NCBI GenBank assembly: GCA_958477465.1
Contig: CAUEFX010000046.1
Coordinates: forward strand, 1 to 35,827
Direction of reading: 5' to 3'
Length of the DNA stretch: 35,827 nucleotides
Source: an uncultured Bacteroides sp.
Lineage (GTDB): Bacteria; Bacteroidota; Bacteroidia; Bacteroidales; Bacteroidaceae
Each line of letters starts with the position of its first letter. Position 1 is the stretch's first letter. Of this stretch, positions 15,892-25,284 are shown piece by piece. A program made the translations under genes and the position numbers. The notes beneath the pieces were generated by a model. That model worked only from the letters and a program-made list of their open reading frames with translations, did no database searches and had not been told where the DNA came from.

Positions 15892-17334
15892 TTACAGGCC
15901 GAACGCAAACTTATCTATCGTCTGGTAAACAATGCTTGCAATTCCCAAACCTACTATGCCGAGCACACAGATGGCCAGTCCTATCCGCGTGCAGTTATCG
16001 CTGCGGAATGTCGGTATCGGATTGTCGGAAGGAGTAATGTACATTGCCTTTACTATCAGCAGATAGTAGTACAGTGAGATGACCGTATTGACCAAAGCGA
16101 TAAATACCAGCAAGTGGAAACCTGCCCGGAATGCCGACATGAAAATAAAGAACTTGGAGAAGAATCCTGCAAACGGCGGAATACCTGCCAGTGAGAACAG
16201 GGACAGGGTCATGGCAAATGCCAGTTTCGGATTGGTCTTGTAAAGCCCGGCGTATTCTTCGAGCGTGAACTTATGGCTGCGCAGTGCCACGATGGTAATC
16301 ACGGCAAACACTCCCAAGTTGGCAATGGCATATACCAGTACATAATAGACCAGTGACGACATTCCGTCGGCTGTACCACCGATTACACCCAGCATGATGT
16401 ATCCGGCTTGTGAGATACTGGAGAAGGCCATCAGTCGTTTGAGGTTCTGTTGGCGGATGGCAAACAGGTTGGCCAATGTGATGGAAGCAATCGTAATCCA
16501 GTAGAGCACCTCCTGCCAGTCGGCCATCATCGGAGCGAATACTTTGATGAGTACCGTCAGTAAAACGAAAGCGGCCGAACCTTTGGAAATAACGCTCAGA
16601 TAGGCGGTAACCACACTCGGGGCACCTTCGTACACATCGGCTGTCCACAGGTGGAAAGGTACCAGCGACAGCTTGAAGCCCATGCCGGCGAAGAAGAATA
16701 CGAATGCCATAATCTGCAGCATATTGCCGTCGATACGGGCGGGCAGGTCGGTGAAATAGAGTGTGCCGCAGCAACCGTAAATCATAGACAGACCGAACAG
16801 CAGCAAGGCGCTCGAAAACAGGGCGGTCAGTATGTATTTGGCTCCGGCCTCGGCGGAGTGGTGGCGGTATTTGTCGAAAGCGACCAATGCGGCCATCGGG
16901 ATACTGGCGGTTTCAAGTCCGATGAAGAACATCAGGAAGTGTCCGGCAGAAATCATCAGGTACATACCCAACAGGGTGGCGAGGGTCATGATGTAAAATT
17001 CACCGCGTTTGATCGAGGTGTCTTTTAACTTCAGCCATTCGGCAGCCATGAAGAATACGACGATTGTGCCGATATTGAGCACGGCTTTGATGATGGTCTG
17101 CATCGGGGTGTACTGATACATCCCCCCGAACGCTTCGGCGTTGCCGGCGGCAGGCACCAGATTGACGGCTGTATGGACAACCATCAGTACGATGGGCAGA
17201 ATGGTGGCGAAACGCGCATTGCCTATGTTATCCCGTTTAGCCGGGTTCATAAACAGGTCTGCCAAAAATATAATGAGGATGACAGCTACCAGCGACAGCT
17301 CCTCTTTCATATATAGAAATTGTGAATAGTCCAT
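15892..17334 (-). CDS. nuoN: NADH-quinone oxidoreductase subunit N
   Basis: 480-aa antiporter-like membrane subunit of complex I, normal length for NuoN. About 14 hydrophobic helices are visible. Family-typical segments include GMGFKLSLVPFHLWTADVYEG (lysine in the central pumping helix), NLKRLMAFSSISQAGYIMLG and LSLFSLAGIPPFAGFFSKFF. It is one of three Mrp-antiporter-related subunits (with NuoL and NuoM) that move protons across the inner membrane. It is the last gene of the operon, starting 36 nt after the nuoM stop. The start MDYSQFLYMKEE is the only sensible one. Transcription probably ends at the hairpin near 15776-15815. Confidence 0.95.
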   Translation of the reverse strand: MDYSQFLYMKEELSLVAVILIIFLADLFMNPAKRDNIGNARFATILPIVLMVVHTAVNLVPAAGNAEAFGGMYQYTPMQTIIKAVLNIGTIVVFFMAAEWLKLKDTSIKRGEFYIMTLATLLGMYLMISAGHFLMFFIGLETASIPMAALVAFDKYRHHSAEAGAKYILTALFSSALLLFGLSMIYGCCGTLYFTDLPARIDGNMLQIMAFVFFFAGMGFKLSLVPFHLWTADVYEGAPSVVTAYLSVISKGSAAFVLLTVLIKVFAPMMADWQEVLYWITIASITLANLFAIRQQNLKRLMAFSSISQAGYIMLGVIGGTADGMSSLVYYVLVYAIANLGVFAVITIVALRSHKFTLEEYAGLYKTNPKLAFAMTLSLFSLAGIPPFAGFFSKFFIFMSAFRAGFHLLVFIALVNTVISLYYYLLIVKAMYITPSDNPIPTFRSDNCTRIGLAICVLGIVGLGIASIVYQTIDKFAFGL

Positions 17335-17370
17335 TTCTTGCGTGATTTATAAGTTATGATTGATGATTGA

Positions 17371-18855
17371 TCACGGAATCAGGTTGGATACTACGGGCAG
17401 AACACTGCCGGATATCATATCACTAATCCAGAAGGGTGCCATACCCAATCCGGCAACGCAGACGATCAGGCAGATGACGGCGAAACGTTCATCCCAGGTG
17501 GCATCTGTCAGTGCCAGATGGTGCTTGTTTGTGCAAGTGCCGTAGAGGATTTTCCCTACAAGACGCAGGATATATACGGCAGTGATAACGATACTTGTAC
17601 AAGCTATAACCGTCAGTGTCCGGTGGAACACATCGGAGTTCTGGAAGGAACCGACGAAAATGGTCATTTCGGCAACGAAGCCGCTCAGTCCCGGAAGTCC
17701 GAGGTTGGCAAGACCGGCAATGACGTAACATACCGACAGGAACGGCATCACTTTCATCAGTCCGTTCAATTCGCGGACGTCACGCGTGTGGGTACGTCCG
17801 TAGATCATACCGATCAGTGCGAAGAACAGGGCCGTCATCAATCCGTGCGACAGCATTTGGAGTATGGCACCCGTACAGGCCGTCCGGTTCATCATCAAAA
17901 TGGCAAAAAGCACCAGGCCGCAGTGGCTTACGGAAGAGTAGGCATTGATGTATTTCAAGTCTGTCTGCACGCAAGCGGAGAATGCACCGTACACTACGGA
18001 GATACCGGTCAGTATCAGGAAGATCCAGCTCAGCTCATTGGCAGCTTCCGGCATCAGGTACATGGCAATCCGGAAACAGCCGTACCCTCCTAATTTCATC
18101 AGTACGCCGGCATGAAGCATGGATACGGCAGTCGGTGCCGAAGCATGACCGTCGGGGCTCCATGTGTGGAAGGGGAAGAGGGCGCCCAATACGCCGAACC
18201 CCAGGAAGGTGAGCGGGAACCAGATGCATTGCTGTGCGAAAGGTATGCTGTGCAGTCGGGCAATTTCGAGGATGTTCATGGTGGTGCCGCCGGCACCGAA
18301 GAAAATACCCAAAATGCCTATCAGCAGGAAAGCCGAACCACCCATCAGCATCAGTGTCAGCTTCATGGCTGCATACTCTTTGCGGCCCGACCCCCATACA
18401 CCGATTAGCAGGTACATCGGAATCAGTGCGATTTCGTAGAACATGAACATGGTGAAAAGGTCGATCGAGATAAAGAACCCGAATACTCCCATTGACAACA
18501 GGGTGAACCAGAGAAAATATTCTTTGGTGAGCGGTTGCAGCCGCCAGGAAGCGAATGTCCCGGTGAATACGATGATGGACGAGAGCAGCAACATGGCTAC
18601 GGAGATGCCGTCCACTCCAACGGAATAGGCTATATGAAGCGGTGCATACCATACGGTATCGGCCCGGAAAAGCATTTCGGCAGTGTCGCCGCCGGCGCGT
18701 GCCTGCAAGTATCCTACTGTCAGTGACACAGCCGCTATCAACAGTGCCGAAGAACCGACAACCATCACAGTACGTATCTGCGCAATGTTACGGCTGAGCC
18801 AAAGGCCGAGTAACATCAGCAGCGGGATGAGTACGAAGATTGATAAGAAATTCAT
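17371..18855 (-). CDS. nuoM: NADH-quinone oxidoreductase subunit M
   Basis: 494-aa antiporter-like membrane subunit with the family landmarks FTMFMFYEIALIPMYLLIG (conserved glutamate of helix 5), LGALFPFHTWSPDGHASAPT, TDLKYINAYSSVSHCGLVLF and LGLPGLSGFVAEMTIF. Fourteen hydrophobic helices are expected and visible. It pumps protons in the distal arm of complex I between NuoL and NuoN. The start MNFLSIFVLIPLLM matches family N-termini. The spacer to nuoL (18856-18903) is made of repeated TTTACGATTT-like words. Confidence 0.95.
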   Translation of the reverse strand: MNFLSIFVLIPLLMLLGLWLSRNIAQIRTVMVVGSSALLIAAVSLTVGYLQARAGGDTAEMLFRADTVWYAPLHIAYSVGVDGISVAMLLLSSIIVFTGTFASWRLQPLTKEYFLWFTLLSMGVFGFFISIDLFTMFMFYEIALIPMYLLIGVWGSGRKEYAAMKLTLMLMGGSAFLLIGILGIFFGAGGTTMNILEIARLHSIPFAQQCIWFPLTFLGFGVLGALFPFHTWSPDGHASAPTAVSMLHAGVLMKLGGYGCFRIAMYLMPEAANELSWIFLILTGISVVYGAFSACVQTDLKYINAYSSVSHCGLVLFAILMMNRTACTGAILQMLSHGLMTALFFALIGMIYGRTHTRDVRELNGLMKVMPFLSVCYVIAGLANLGLPGLSGFVAEMTIFVGSFQNSDVFHRTLTVIACTSIVITAVYILRLVGKILYGTCTNKHHLALTDATWDERFAVICLIVCVAGLGMAPFWISDMISGSVLPVVSNLIP

Positions 18856-18903
18856 CTTTATATTTACAATTTAACGATTTACAATTTACGATTGAATTTA
18901 CTC

Positions 18904-20790
18904 TCAGAGAATAAGCAGCAGGATGAGTGCCAACGCTCCACAGAGGAATACGTAGGTGTACTGCTGTATCTGTCCGCTTTGGAAACCACGGATGGAGTCG
19001 CTCGCCGCATTGGCTGCCCAAGCCATGAAATTGAACGTTCCGTCTATCACATGGCGGTCAAACCAGGCGATAGGCTTGCTGATGCAGCGGAAGATAATCT
19101 TATGCGTGATAAACTGATATACCTCATCGAGGTAGAAACGATGGTAAGCTGCCGTCCACAATCCGGAGAAACGGCGTTGCAGGCTGTCGGCTACCGGTTG
19201 CTTGCTGCCTTTATAGATGTAAGTGGCAAGAGCGATAGACAAGAGGGCGATGACGATGCTTGTTCCGGCCACCGTCCAGTCCAGATGAATCGTGTAGGAT
19301 TGTCCGTTTGCACTGATGAAATGTCCGAAAGGTATGAATCCTGCCACACAGGTGACGAGAGCCAGGAATATCAAAGGAAGGGTCATGGCCTTCGGACTCT
19401 CATGCGGGGTGTGAGAGGCCTGTTGGCTGTTCTCTTTTCCCCAGAAGATGCCGTAATAAAGACGGAACATGTAGAATGCGGTCATAGCGGCAATCACGGT
19501 CATGATCCAACCCATTGCGGGGCTGAACTGGAAACAGGCTGCCAGTATCTCGTCTTTGGAGAAGAATCCGGAGAACGGAGGGATGCCGGCAATAGCCAGA
19601 CAGGCAATCAGGAATGTGATGTGTGTGACCGGCATGTATTTGCGCAAACCGCCCATCGCCGACATCTCATTGGAGTGTACGGCATGGATAATGCTACCGG
19701 CGCCGAGGAATAACAATGCCTTGAACATGGCATGTGTGAACAGATGGAACATGGAAGCCATGTAGCCCAGACCGCCGTGGTGCGGGTCGGCAGATGTGCA
19801 GACTCCCAAAGCTACCATCATGAATCCGATCTGCGAGATGGTGGAGAAAGCGAGCACACGCTTGATGTCACTCTGCACACAAGCCACACTGGCTGCATAG
19901 AATGCCGTGAAAGCGCCTATGTAAGCAACCCAGTGCAATACATCCGGTGCGTAGGCGATGAATAACGGGAACATGCGTGCCACCAGATAGACACCGGCCA
20001 CTACCATGGTTGCTGCATGGATCAGGGCAGACACGGGGGTAGGGCCTTCCATGGCATCCGGCAACCAGATGTGCAACGGAAACATGGCGCTCTTGCCGGC
20101 ACCGCCCACAAACATCAGTCCCAAGGTCAGCGGGAGCATTGATGCGCCGCCGCTGAGCAGCGAAACCGTATCGGGGGTAAAGCCGAACGTGCCTCCGTAG
20201 TACCCGTAGATAAGGATACCGATCAGGAAGCCCAGGTCGGCAAAACGGGTTACGATAAATGCTTTCTTACTGGCGGCGATGGCTGCCGGTCTGGTATAGT
20301 AGAACCCGATGAGCAGGTAAGACGATACACCCACCAACTCCCAGAACAGGTACATCTGGAAAATGTTGGTGGCTACCACCAATCCGAGCATCGACATCGT
20401 GAAAAGGCTCAGGAAGGCATAGTAGCGCTGAAAACCCTTTTCGCCTTTCATATAGCCGAAAGAGTAGATGTGTACCATCAGCGACACGGTGGAGATGACA
20501 ATCAGCATCATCACCGAAATCGGGTCTAATAGAATGCCCAGGTTGAATGTCAGTGTCTCGGTGAAAGGCAGCCACTCGAAATTGTAAGGTATACAAGTGG
20601 CAAACGTACCGTCTTCCAACCGTGGAGCCGAAAAATATTGCACTGCTGTGACGTACGACAGCACTGCCACTACTCCCAACACTGCCGTGCCGATGAAACC
20701 CGCTGTGCGGTGCGTCATCCATTTTCCTCCGATTCCAAGCAGCAGGAAAGAGAGGAGAGGGAGGAGAAGTATTAATATTGTATATTCCAT
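18904..20790 (-). CDS. nuoL: NADH-quinone oxidoreductase subunit L
   Basis: 628-aa membrane subunit, the largest of the antiporter-like set. Family motifs include YLFWELVGVSSYLLIGFYYT, GKSAMFPLHIWLPDAMEGPTP, VQSDIKRVLAFSTISQIGFM and IAGIPPFSGFFSKDEIL. The extended C-terminus includes the long lateral helix and a final membrane anchor ending in LILLLIL. It forms the distal proton channel, and the lateral helix runs along the membrane arm. The start MEYTILILLLPLLSF is unambiguous. nuoK ends 60 nt upstream. Confidence 0.95.
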   Translation of the reverse strand: MEYTILILLLPLLSFLLLGIGGKWMTHRTAGFIGTAVLGVVAVLSYVTAVQYFSAPRLEDGTFATCIPYNFEWLPFTETLTFNLGILLDPISVMMLIVISTVSLMVHIYSFGYMKGEKGFQRYYAFLSLFTMSMLGLVVATNIFQMYLFWELVGVSSYLLIGFYYTRPAAIAASKKAFIVTRFADLGFLIGILIYGYYGGTFGFTPDTVSLLSGGASMLPLTLGLMFVGGAGKSAMFPLHIWLPDAMEGPTPVSALIHAATMVVAGVYLVARMFPLFIAYAPDVLHWVAYIGAFTAFYAASVACVQSDIKRVLAFSTISQIGFMMVALGVCTSADPHHGGLGYMASMFHLFTHAMFKALLFLGAGSIIHAVHSNEMSAMGGLRKYMPVTHITFLIACLAIAGIPPFSGFFSKDEILAACFQFSPAMGWIMTVIAAMTAFYMFRLYYGIFWGKENSQQASHTPHESPKAMTLPLIFLALVTCVAGFIPFGHFISANGQSYTIHLDWTVAGTSIVIALLSIALATYIYKGSKQPVADSLQRRFSGLWTAAYHRFYLDEVYQFITHKIIFRCISKPIAWFDRHVIDGTFNFMAWAANAASDSIRGFQSGQIQQYTYVFLCGALALILLLIL

Positions 20791-20850
20791 ATTGTTAATT
20801 TAATCTTTATTTGATCTGTCAATGTCTTTTTACGATAGGAAAGCATTGTC

Positions 20851-21162
20851 TTACCACTTCATGTCGTCCAGTCTCTTGACTTGGATACTCCGGATATTAC
20901 GGTAGATATTGATCATGATTGCGATGGCGACAGCCGTCTCGGCCGCCGAGATGGCAATGGAGAACAGCGCAAAGAAATACCCTTCCAGTCCGTCCGGAAA
21001 AAGAAAACGGTTGAATACGGCAAAGTTGATGTCCGTTGCATTCAGCATCAGCTCCACGGAGATCAGTATCGCCAGCGTGTTGCGGCGTGTAAAGAATCCA
21101 TAGATGCCTGCAAACATCATGATGGTAGAGACCACCAGATAATATTCCATGTGTATCATCAT
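20851..21162 (-). CDS. nuoK: NADH-quinone oxidoreductase subunit K
   Basis: 103-aa (or 100-102-aa) membrane subunit with three helices and the conserved membrane glutamates in LAILISVELMLNATDINF and AISAAETAVAIAIMINIYR, which carry proton-translocating carboxylates. Possible starts are M1, M2 and M5 (MMIHMEYYLVVS); the sequence does not decide between them, and I use the longest. Length is normal for NuoK. It is followed by nuoL after 60 nt. Confidence 0.93.
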   Translation of the reverse strand: MMIHMEYYLVVSTIMMFAGIYGFFTRRNTLAILISVELMLNATDINFAVFNRFLFPDGLEGYFFALFSIAISAAETAVAIAIMINIYRNIRSIQVKRLDDMKW

Positions 21163-21242
21163 ATCTATTTACGATTTTACGATTTACTATTTACGATATT
21201 GAGATCTCTTTGATTTACGATTTCCGATTGAGGCTGTCTTTT

Positions 21243-21755
21243 TTATCTTTTACGGGCAATCAACAGGCCGCCTACGATACAGGCTAACAGCAAGATGCTG
21301 ACAGCCTCGAAAGGCAGGATGTATCCGTATTTGTCGCCCGACAGAAGTGCGTGCCCGATGGTTTTGATCGTGATCTCTACCGGTTCCGGATCATCTACTG
21401 ACACAAAGCGGTGGCTCAGGGTGATGAACAGGACGATGACGGCTCCCACTGCGGTGGTTGCCAGTCCGGCTATGAATTTGCTGCGTTTCAGTTCCTCGGC
21501 ACGGTCGCCCTCGCCGCTTGTCAACAGGATAGAGAACACATAGAGCACCACGATACCGCCGGCATAAACCATCATTTGTACCGAAGCCAGGAACGTGTAT
21601 CCCAACAGGAAATAGATGCCTGCCGTGCCGAAGAGCACAAAGAGCAGGTAAGTGGCCGAGCGTACGATACGCTGTGTCGTCACCGTCAGTATACACATTA
21701 CCGAGATGAAGGCGGCCAGGAAGTAGAATACTACTGTTTCAAGTGTAAATTCCAT
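21243..21755 (-). CDS. nuoJ: NADH-quinone oxidoreductase subunit J
   Basis: 170-aa membrane subunit with five hydrophobic helices. The helix-3 glycine/tyrosine segment FLASVQMMVYAGGIVVLYVF is the hallmark of NuoJ (the pi-bulge helix that rearranges during turnover). The start MEFTLETVVFYFLAAF fits the family. The gene lies 139 nt after nuoI, across the longest AT-rich spacer of the operon. Confidence 0.93.
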   Translation of the reverse strand: MEFTLETVVFYFLAAFISVMCILTVTTQRIVRSATYLLFVLFGTAGIYFLLGYTFLASVQMMVYAGGIVVLYVFSILLTSGEGDRAEELKRSKFIAGLATTAVGAVIVLFITLSHRFVSVDDPEPVEITIKTIGHALLSGDKYGYILPFEAVSILLLACIVGGLLIARKR

Positions 21756-21894
21756 AATTTAATAATGTGCCGATAGGCCAATGTGCTGGTGTGCCGATTG
21801 GCTGTGCACTTATTTGTTTATTATTTAATTATTTATTTCTCTCAATTCTGCTAATTGGCCCGTAGGCACATTAGCATAACGCCGCAGGGGCGTA

Positions 21895-22368
21895 TTATTT
21901 TTTCTCCATGACCTTGCTGCCCTCATGATTCAACTGCAGGACGAGCTTCGACCGGTCGAATACGGCGTGCTCGAAATTCTGGTCGAACGTGATGGCATTG
22001 TGCGGACACGCATTCACGCAGAGCTGGCAGAACATGCAGGAGCCGAGGTCGTATTCATATTTGGCAAGTATTTTTTTCTTCTTCCCGTCTTCCGTCTCGA
22101 TCGTTTCGGAAGTGACTTTTATCGTACCGTTGGGGCAGGCATTCTGGCACAATCCGCAGGCAACGCAATGATGCTCGTTCTGCTCGTTGTGAGGCATGGT
22201 AAGTGTGCCGCGAAAACGGTCGAACATCTTCAGCTCTTTCCGGTTTTCCGGATATTGTTCTGTCACTTTCTTGCGGAAGTACACGGTCATAGTGGTCTTC
22301 ATGCCGGTCAGCAGTGTGCCGATGCCGTGAACAAGACCTCCTAAATATGTATATTCTTCTTTTTTCAT
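21895..22368 (-). CDS. nuoI: NADH-quinone oxidoreductase subunit I (2x[4Fe-4S])
   Basis: 157-aa peripheral ferredoxin-like subunit with two complete CxxCxxCxxxCP clusters: C68, C71, C74, C78 (HHCVACGLCQNACP) and C111, C114, C117, C121 (SCMFCQLCVNACP). These carry clusters N6a and N6b, which relay electrons to N2 in NuoB. The N-terminus has the amphipathic segment that docks on NuoH. The gene starts 36 nt after nuoH. The cluster-to-cluster linker is lysine-rich (EDGKKKKILAKYEYD). Confidence 0.95.
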   Translation of the reverse strand: MKKEEYTYLGGLVHGIGTLLTGMKTTMTVYFRKKVTEQYPENRKELKMFDRFRGTLTMPHNEQNEHHCVACGLCQNACPNGTIKVTSETIETEDGKKKKILAKYEYDLGSCMFCQLCVNACPHNAITFDQNFEHAVFDRSKLVLQLNHEGSKVMEKK

Positions 22369-22404
22369 CCTTTTCTATATGATTAAAATAATCTTCCGAA
22401 AGCA

Positions 22405-23481
22405 CTAAAAGTGCAGGTCGAAGATAACGATTAATACCATCAGTAATAGGTTCAGCATGGATATCGGCACCAGGTATTTCCATTCCAATGCCAATATCTG
22501 GTCGATACGCAGACGGGGGAAAGTCCATTTTACCCACATCAGCAGGAACACTACGAAGAATGCCTTAGCGAAGAACCAGATAAATCCGGGGATGTAATCC
22601 ATGACGGCATTGAAACCGTCCAGACCGGAGATGTGCAACGGCATCCAACCTCCCAGAAAGATGGTGGCGGCCACAGCCGATACGATGAACAGGTTCAGGT
22701 ATTCCGCCAGGTAGAAGAAACCGAAGTGCATACCCGAATACTCCGTGTGATAACCGGCTGTCAGCTCACTTTCGGCTTCGGGAAGGTCGAACGGGCCACG
22801 GTTACATTCCGCGTTTCCTGCAATGAGATAGATGATGAAAGCTATGACGGCAGGGATGTGACCTTTAAAGATGAACCATCCGTCGGCCTGTCCTTCTACG
22901 ATTTCAGAGAACTGCATGGTACCCATCAGCACAACCATCGTCAGGATGCTCAGTCCTACCGACAATTCATAACTGATGATCTGAGCACCGCTACGCATGG
23001 CACCGATCAGGGAGAACTTATTGTTGGAACCCCATCCGGCGAGCAAGATACCGACTACCCCTATGCTCGAAGCCGCCAACAGGAAAAATACGCCTACGTT
23101 GAAGTTCAGCACTTCCATTCCCTTGTTGACCGGCAGACACGCAAAGGTGAGGAAAGAGGCGATAATCACCATGAACGGCGCTAATTTATATAGGAATTGG
23201 TCGGCTCCCTTCGGATTGAAAATCTCTTTGGTGAGCATTTTCAGAACGTCACAAATCACTTGTATGGAGCCCCATGGGCCTACGCGCATCGGGCCGAGGC
23301 GGCATTGGAAGAATCCGCACACTTTGCGCTCCATATATATCAGTACAATGGCAAGGAGGGCATACATTAATATGATGCACAGGCCTATTGCCACACATTC
23401 GATGAATACTGCCCAACCTTCCGGCATGGCGGAAGTCAGCATTTGGTGTATCCAGTTTGTTACAATACTAAAGTCAAACAT
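22405..23481 (-). CDS. nuoH: NADH-quinone oxidoreductase subunit H
   Basis: 358-aa membrane subunit with about eight helices that forms part of the quinone chamber. Typical segments are ERKVCGFFQCRLGPMRVGPWG, YELSVGLSILTMVVLMGT and FDLPEAESELTAGYHTEYSG, the last carrying the conserved acidic cluster. The frame is open 26 codons further upstream (to 23559), but that extension is low-complexity spacer sequence, so the start MFDFSIVTNWIHQ at 23481 is chosen. The 108-nt spacer from nuoCD is made of repeated ATTTATGATTT-like words. Confidence 0.94.
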   Translation of the reverse strand: MFDFSIVTNWIHQMLTSAMPEGWAVFIECVAIGLCIILMYALLAIVLIYMERKVCGFFQCRLGPMRVGPWGSIQVICDVLKMLTKEIFNPKGADQFLYKLAPFMVIIASFLTFACLPVNKGMEVLNFNVGVFFLLAASSIGVVGILLAGWGSNNKFSLIGAMRSGAQIISYELSVGLSILTMVVLMGTMQFSEIVEGQADGWFIFKGHIPAVIAFIIYLIAGNAECNRGPFDLPEAESELTAGYHTEYSGMHFGFFYLAEYLNLFIVSAVAATIFLGGWMPLHISGLDGFNAVMDYIPGFIWFFAKAFFVVFLLMWVKWTFPRLRIDQILALEWKYLVPISMLNLLLMVLIVIFDLHF

Positions 23482-23589
23482 GTTTTCTTGATTTATGATT
23501 TTTGATTTATGAAGGGATGGCTTTTGACTGTGTGTAGCCGGAGGGTTTCCGGCATTCAAAAATCATCATTCATAAATCATGAGTCTCTT

Positions 23590-25182
23590 TTATCTATCAA
23601 TATCCGGTACTACATAGTCCAGTGTTCCGCCAATGGCAATCAAGTCGGCAATCTTGGCTCCCCGGCAGATGGTGTCGACCGTACTTACCAGCGGCAATCC
23701 CGTAGAACGGTAGTGCAGGCGGTAAGGCGTCTTGTCGCCCCGGCTTTCAAGATATACGCCGAATTCTCCGCGGCTGCCTTCCACGGCTGCATAATAAGAG
23801 CCTTCGGGTACGCGGATAATCGGTTTCATTTTCTCTTGGATCGGTCCTTCGGGAATATTGTCTATCAATTGCTCGATGATATGGAGACTCTCCATGATTT
23901 CGTCCATACGCACCATGTAGCGGGCAAATGAATCCCCTTCGGTATAGAGGATTTCTTTAAAGTCCACTTTGTCGTATACGCCGTAGGGCATACGTTTGCG
24001 GACGTCGCAGGCCCAACCGCTGGCACGCCCCGTACCTCCGGTGGCACCGAATGAGATGGCGTCTTCCCGACTCAGTACACCTACTCCCTTCAGACGGCTT
24101 TGGGCGATAATATTACCTGTAAATACGTCGTGGTATTCGTGTATGATGCCTCGCATATAGGGGATGAATTCTTTTACCCGTTTTACGAAGTTGGGATGCA
24201 GGTCGGCTTGTACGCCGCCGATGGTATTGTAATTCATGATCAGACGTCCGCCGCAGGTCTCTTCAAAAATGTCCAGAATCTTTTCGCGGTCGCGGAAGCC
24301 ATAGAAGAATGCCGTCAGTGCTCCGAGGTCCATGCAGAGGCAGGCGTAAAACAAAAGGTGGGAGTCGATGCGTTGCAACTCGTCCATGATGGTACGGATG
24401 TATTTCACACGGTCGCTGATTTCGATGCCCATTGCTTTTTCGATACACATGCACAAAGCATGCCGGTTCTGTTGTGCGCCGAGATAGTCCAGACGGTCGG
24501 TCAGCGCCAGTGTTTGCGGATAGGTGAGGCTTTCATTCATCTTCTCGATGCCCCGGTGAATGTAACCGCAGTTCGGGTCGATCTTGCGGATGATTTCTCC
24601 TTCCAGCGATACGCGGAAACGGAGTACACCGTGTGTGGCAGGGTGCTGAGGCCCGATATTTACCACATACTCTTCATCGCCGAAAAGAGTGGTCTCTTTG
24701 TTTTGGATGGTTCCGTCCGAATTCAGCTCGATTTCCGTTGTGGTGTCGATGGTATCTTCATTCCACATGCGTAACGGGTTCTCTTTTTCGGGGTCGTTGT
24801 CTTTCCGTAACGGGTAGCCTACCCAGTCGTTACGCAGGAAGAGACGTCGCATGTCCGGATGTCCGGCAAAAACGATGCCGAAGTAGTCGTACACCTCGCG
24901 TTCGTTCAATTCCGCCGCTTTCCAAAGGTCGCATACGGAAGGTATCTCCGGGTTCTCACGGTTCAAGGTAGATGTTTTCACGGCAATACGCTCTCCGGTG
25001 GTCGTGGACTCCAGATGGTATACCACACCCAAGCCACGAACTGCATCCGGTGCATCGCTTTCGGCAGGCTCTCCCCAGTCCATACCGGTCAGACTTTCCA
25101 GAAAATCCATCTTCCGTTCGTTCCGCAAGCGTGTCATTTCATCGTGTAACGCTGCGGGCTCTATGTATCTTATTTCTTGCAT
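23590..25182 (-). CDS. nuoCD: Fused NADH-quinone oxidoreductase subunits C and D
   Basis: 530-aa fusion. Residues up to about 140 are NuoC-like (LTGMDWGEP, LNEREVYDYFGIVFAGHPDMRRL). After a linker (about 145-170) the rest is NuoD-like (VVNIGPQHPATHGVLRFRVS, MDELQRIDSHLLFYACLC, GSYYAAVEGSRGEFGVYLES). NuoD supplies most of the quinone-binding pocket next to cluster N2. The fusion also occurs in E. coli and other lineages. The frame is open to 25221, but residues before MQEIRYIEPAALHDE derive from spacer DNA, so 25182 is the start. Confidence 0.95.
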   Translation of the reverse strand: MQEIRYIEPAALHDEMTRLRNERKMDFLESLTGMDWGEPAESDAPDAVRGLGVVYHLESTTTGERIAVKTSTLNRENPEIPSVCDLWKAAELNEREVYDYFGIVFAGHPDMRRLFLRNDWVGYPLRKDNDPEKENPLRMWNEDTIDTTTEIELNSDGTIQNKETTLFGDEEYVVNIGPQHPATHGVLRFRVSLEGEIIRKIDPNCGYIHRGIEKMNESLTYPQTLALTDRLDYLGAQQNRHALCMCIEKAMGIEISDRVKYIRTIMDELQRIDSHLLFYACLCMDLGALTAFFYGFRDREKILDIFEETCGGRLIMNYNTIGGVQADLHPNFVKRVKEFIPYMRGIIHEYHDVFTGNIIAQSRLKGVGVLSREDAISFGATGGTGRASGWACDVRKRMPYGVYDKVDFKEILYTEGDSFARYMVRMDEIMESLHIIEQLIDNIPEGPIQEKMKPIIRVPEGSYYAAVEGSRGEFGVYLESRGDKTPYRLHYRSTGLPLVSTVDTICRGAKIADLIAIGGTLDYVVPDIDR

Positions 25183-25284
25183 ACTGTTATAATTATTATT
25201 GGCACATTGGCATATTGGCACATTGAATCATTATCATTGGCACATTGGCAATTTGAATCATTGGCACATTGGCAAATTGAACAA
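25183..25284. repeat. Short tandem repeats in the nuoB-nuoCD spacer
   Basis: The 15-mer ATTGGCACATTGGCA occurs exactly three times (from 25198, 25236 and 25260), with partial copies between, and fills the intercistronic gap. The second and third copies lie 24 nt apart within near-identical context. Confidence 0.85.

Noticed and set aside
18892..19713. Plus-strand 273-codon open frame opposite nuoL
   Set aside because: Antisense shadow of the NuoL C-terminal half; no start context.
24100..24774. Plus-strand 224-codon open frame inside nuoCD
   Set aside because: Antisense shadow of a well-conserved gene; composition follows the complementary codons.
25198..25274. Possible CRISPR-like array (three copies of a 15-mer)
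   Set aside because: Repeats are too short, spacing is irregular (38 and 24 nt), the intervals are themselves repeat-like, and there are no cas genes.
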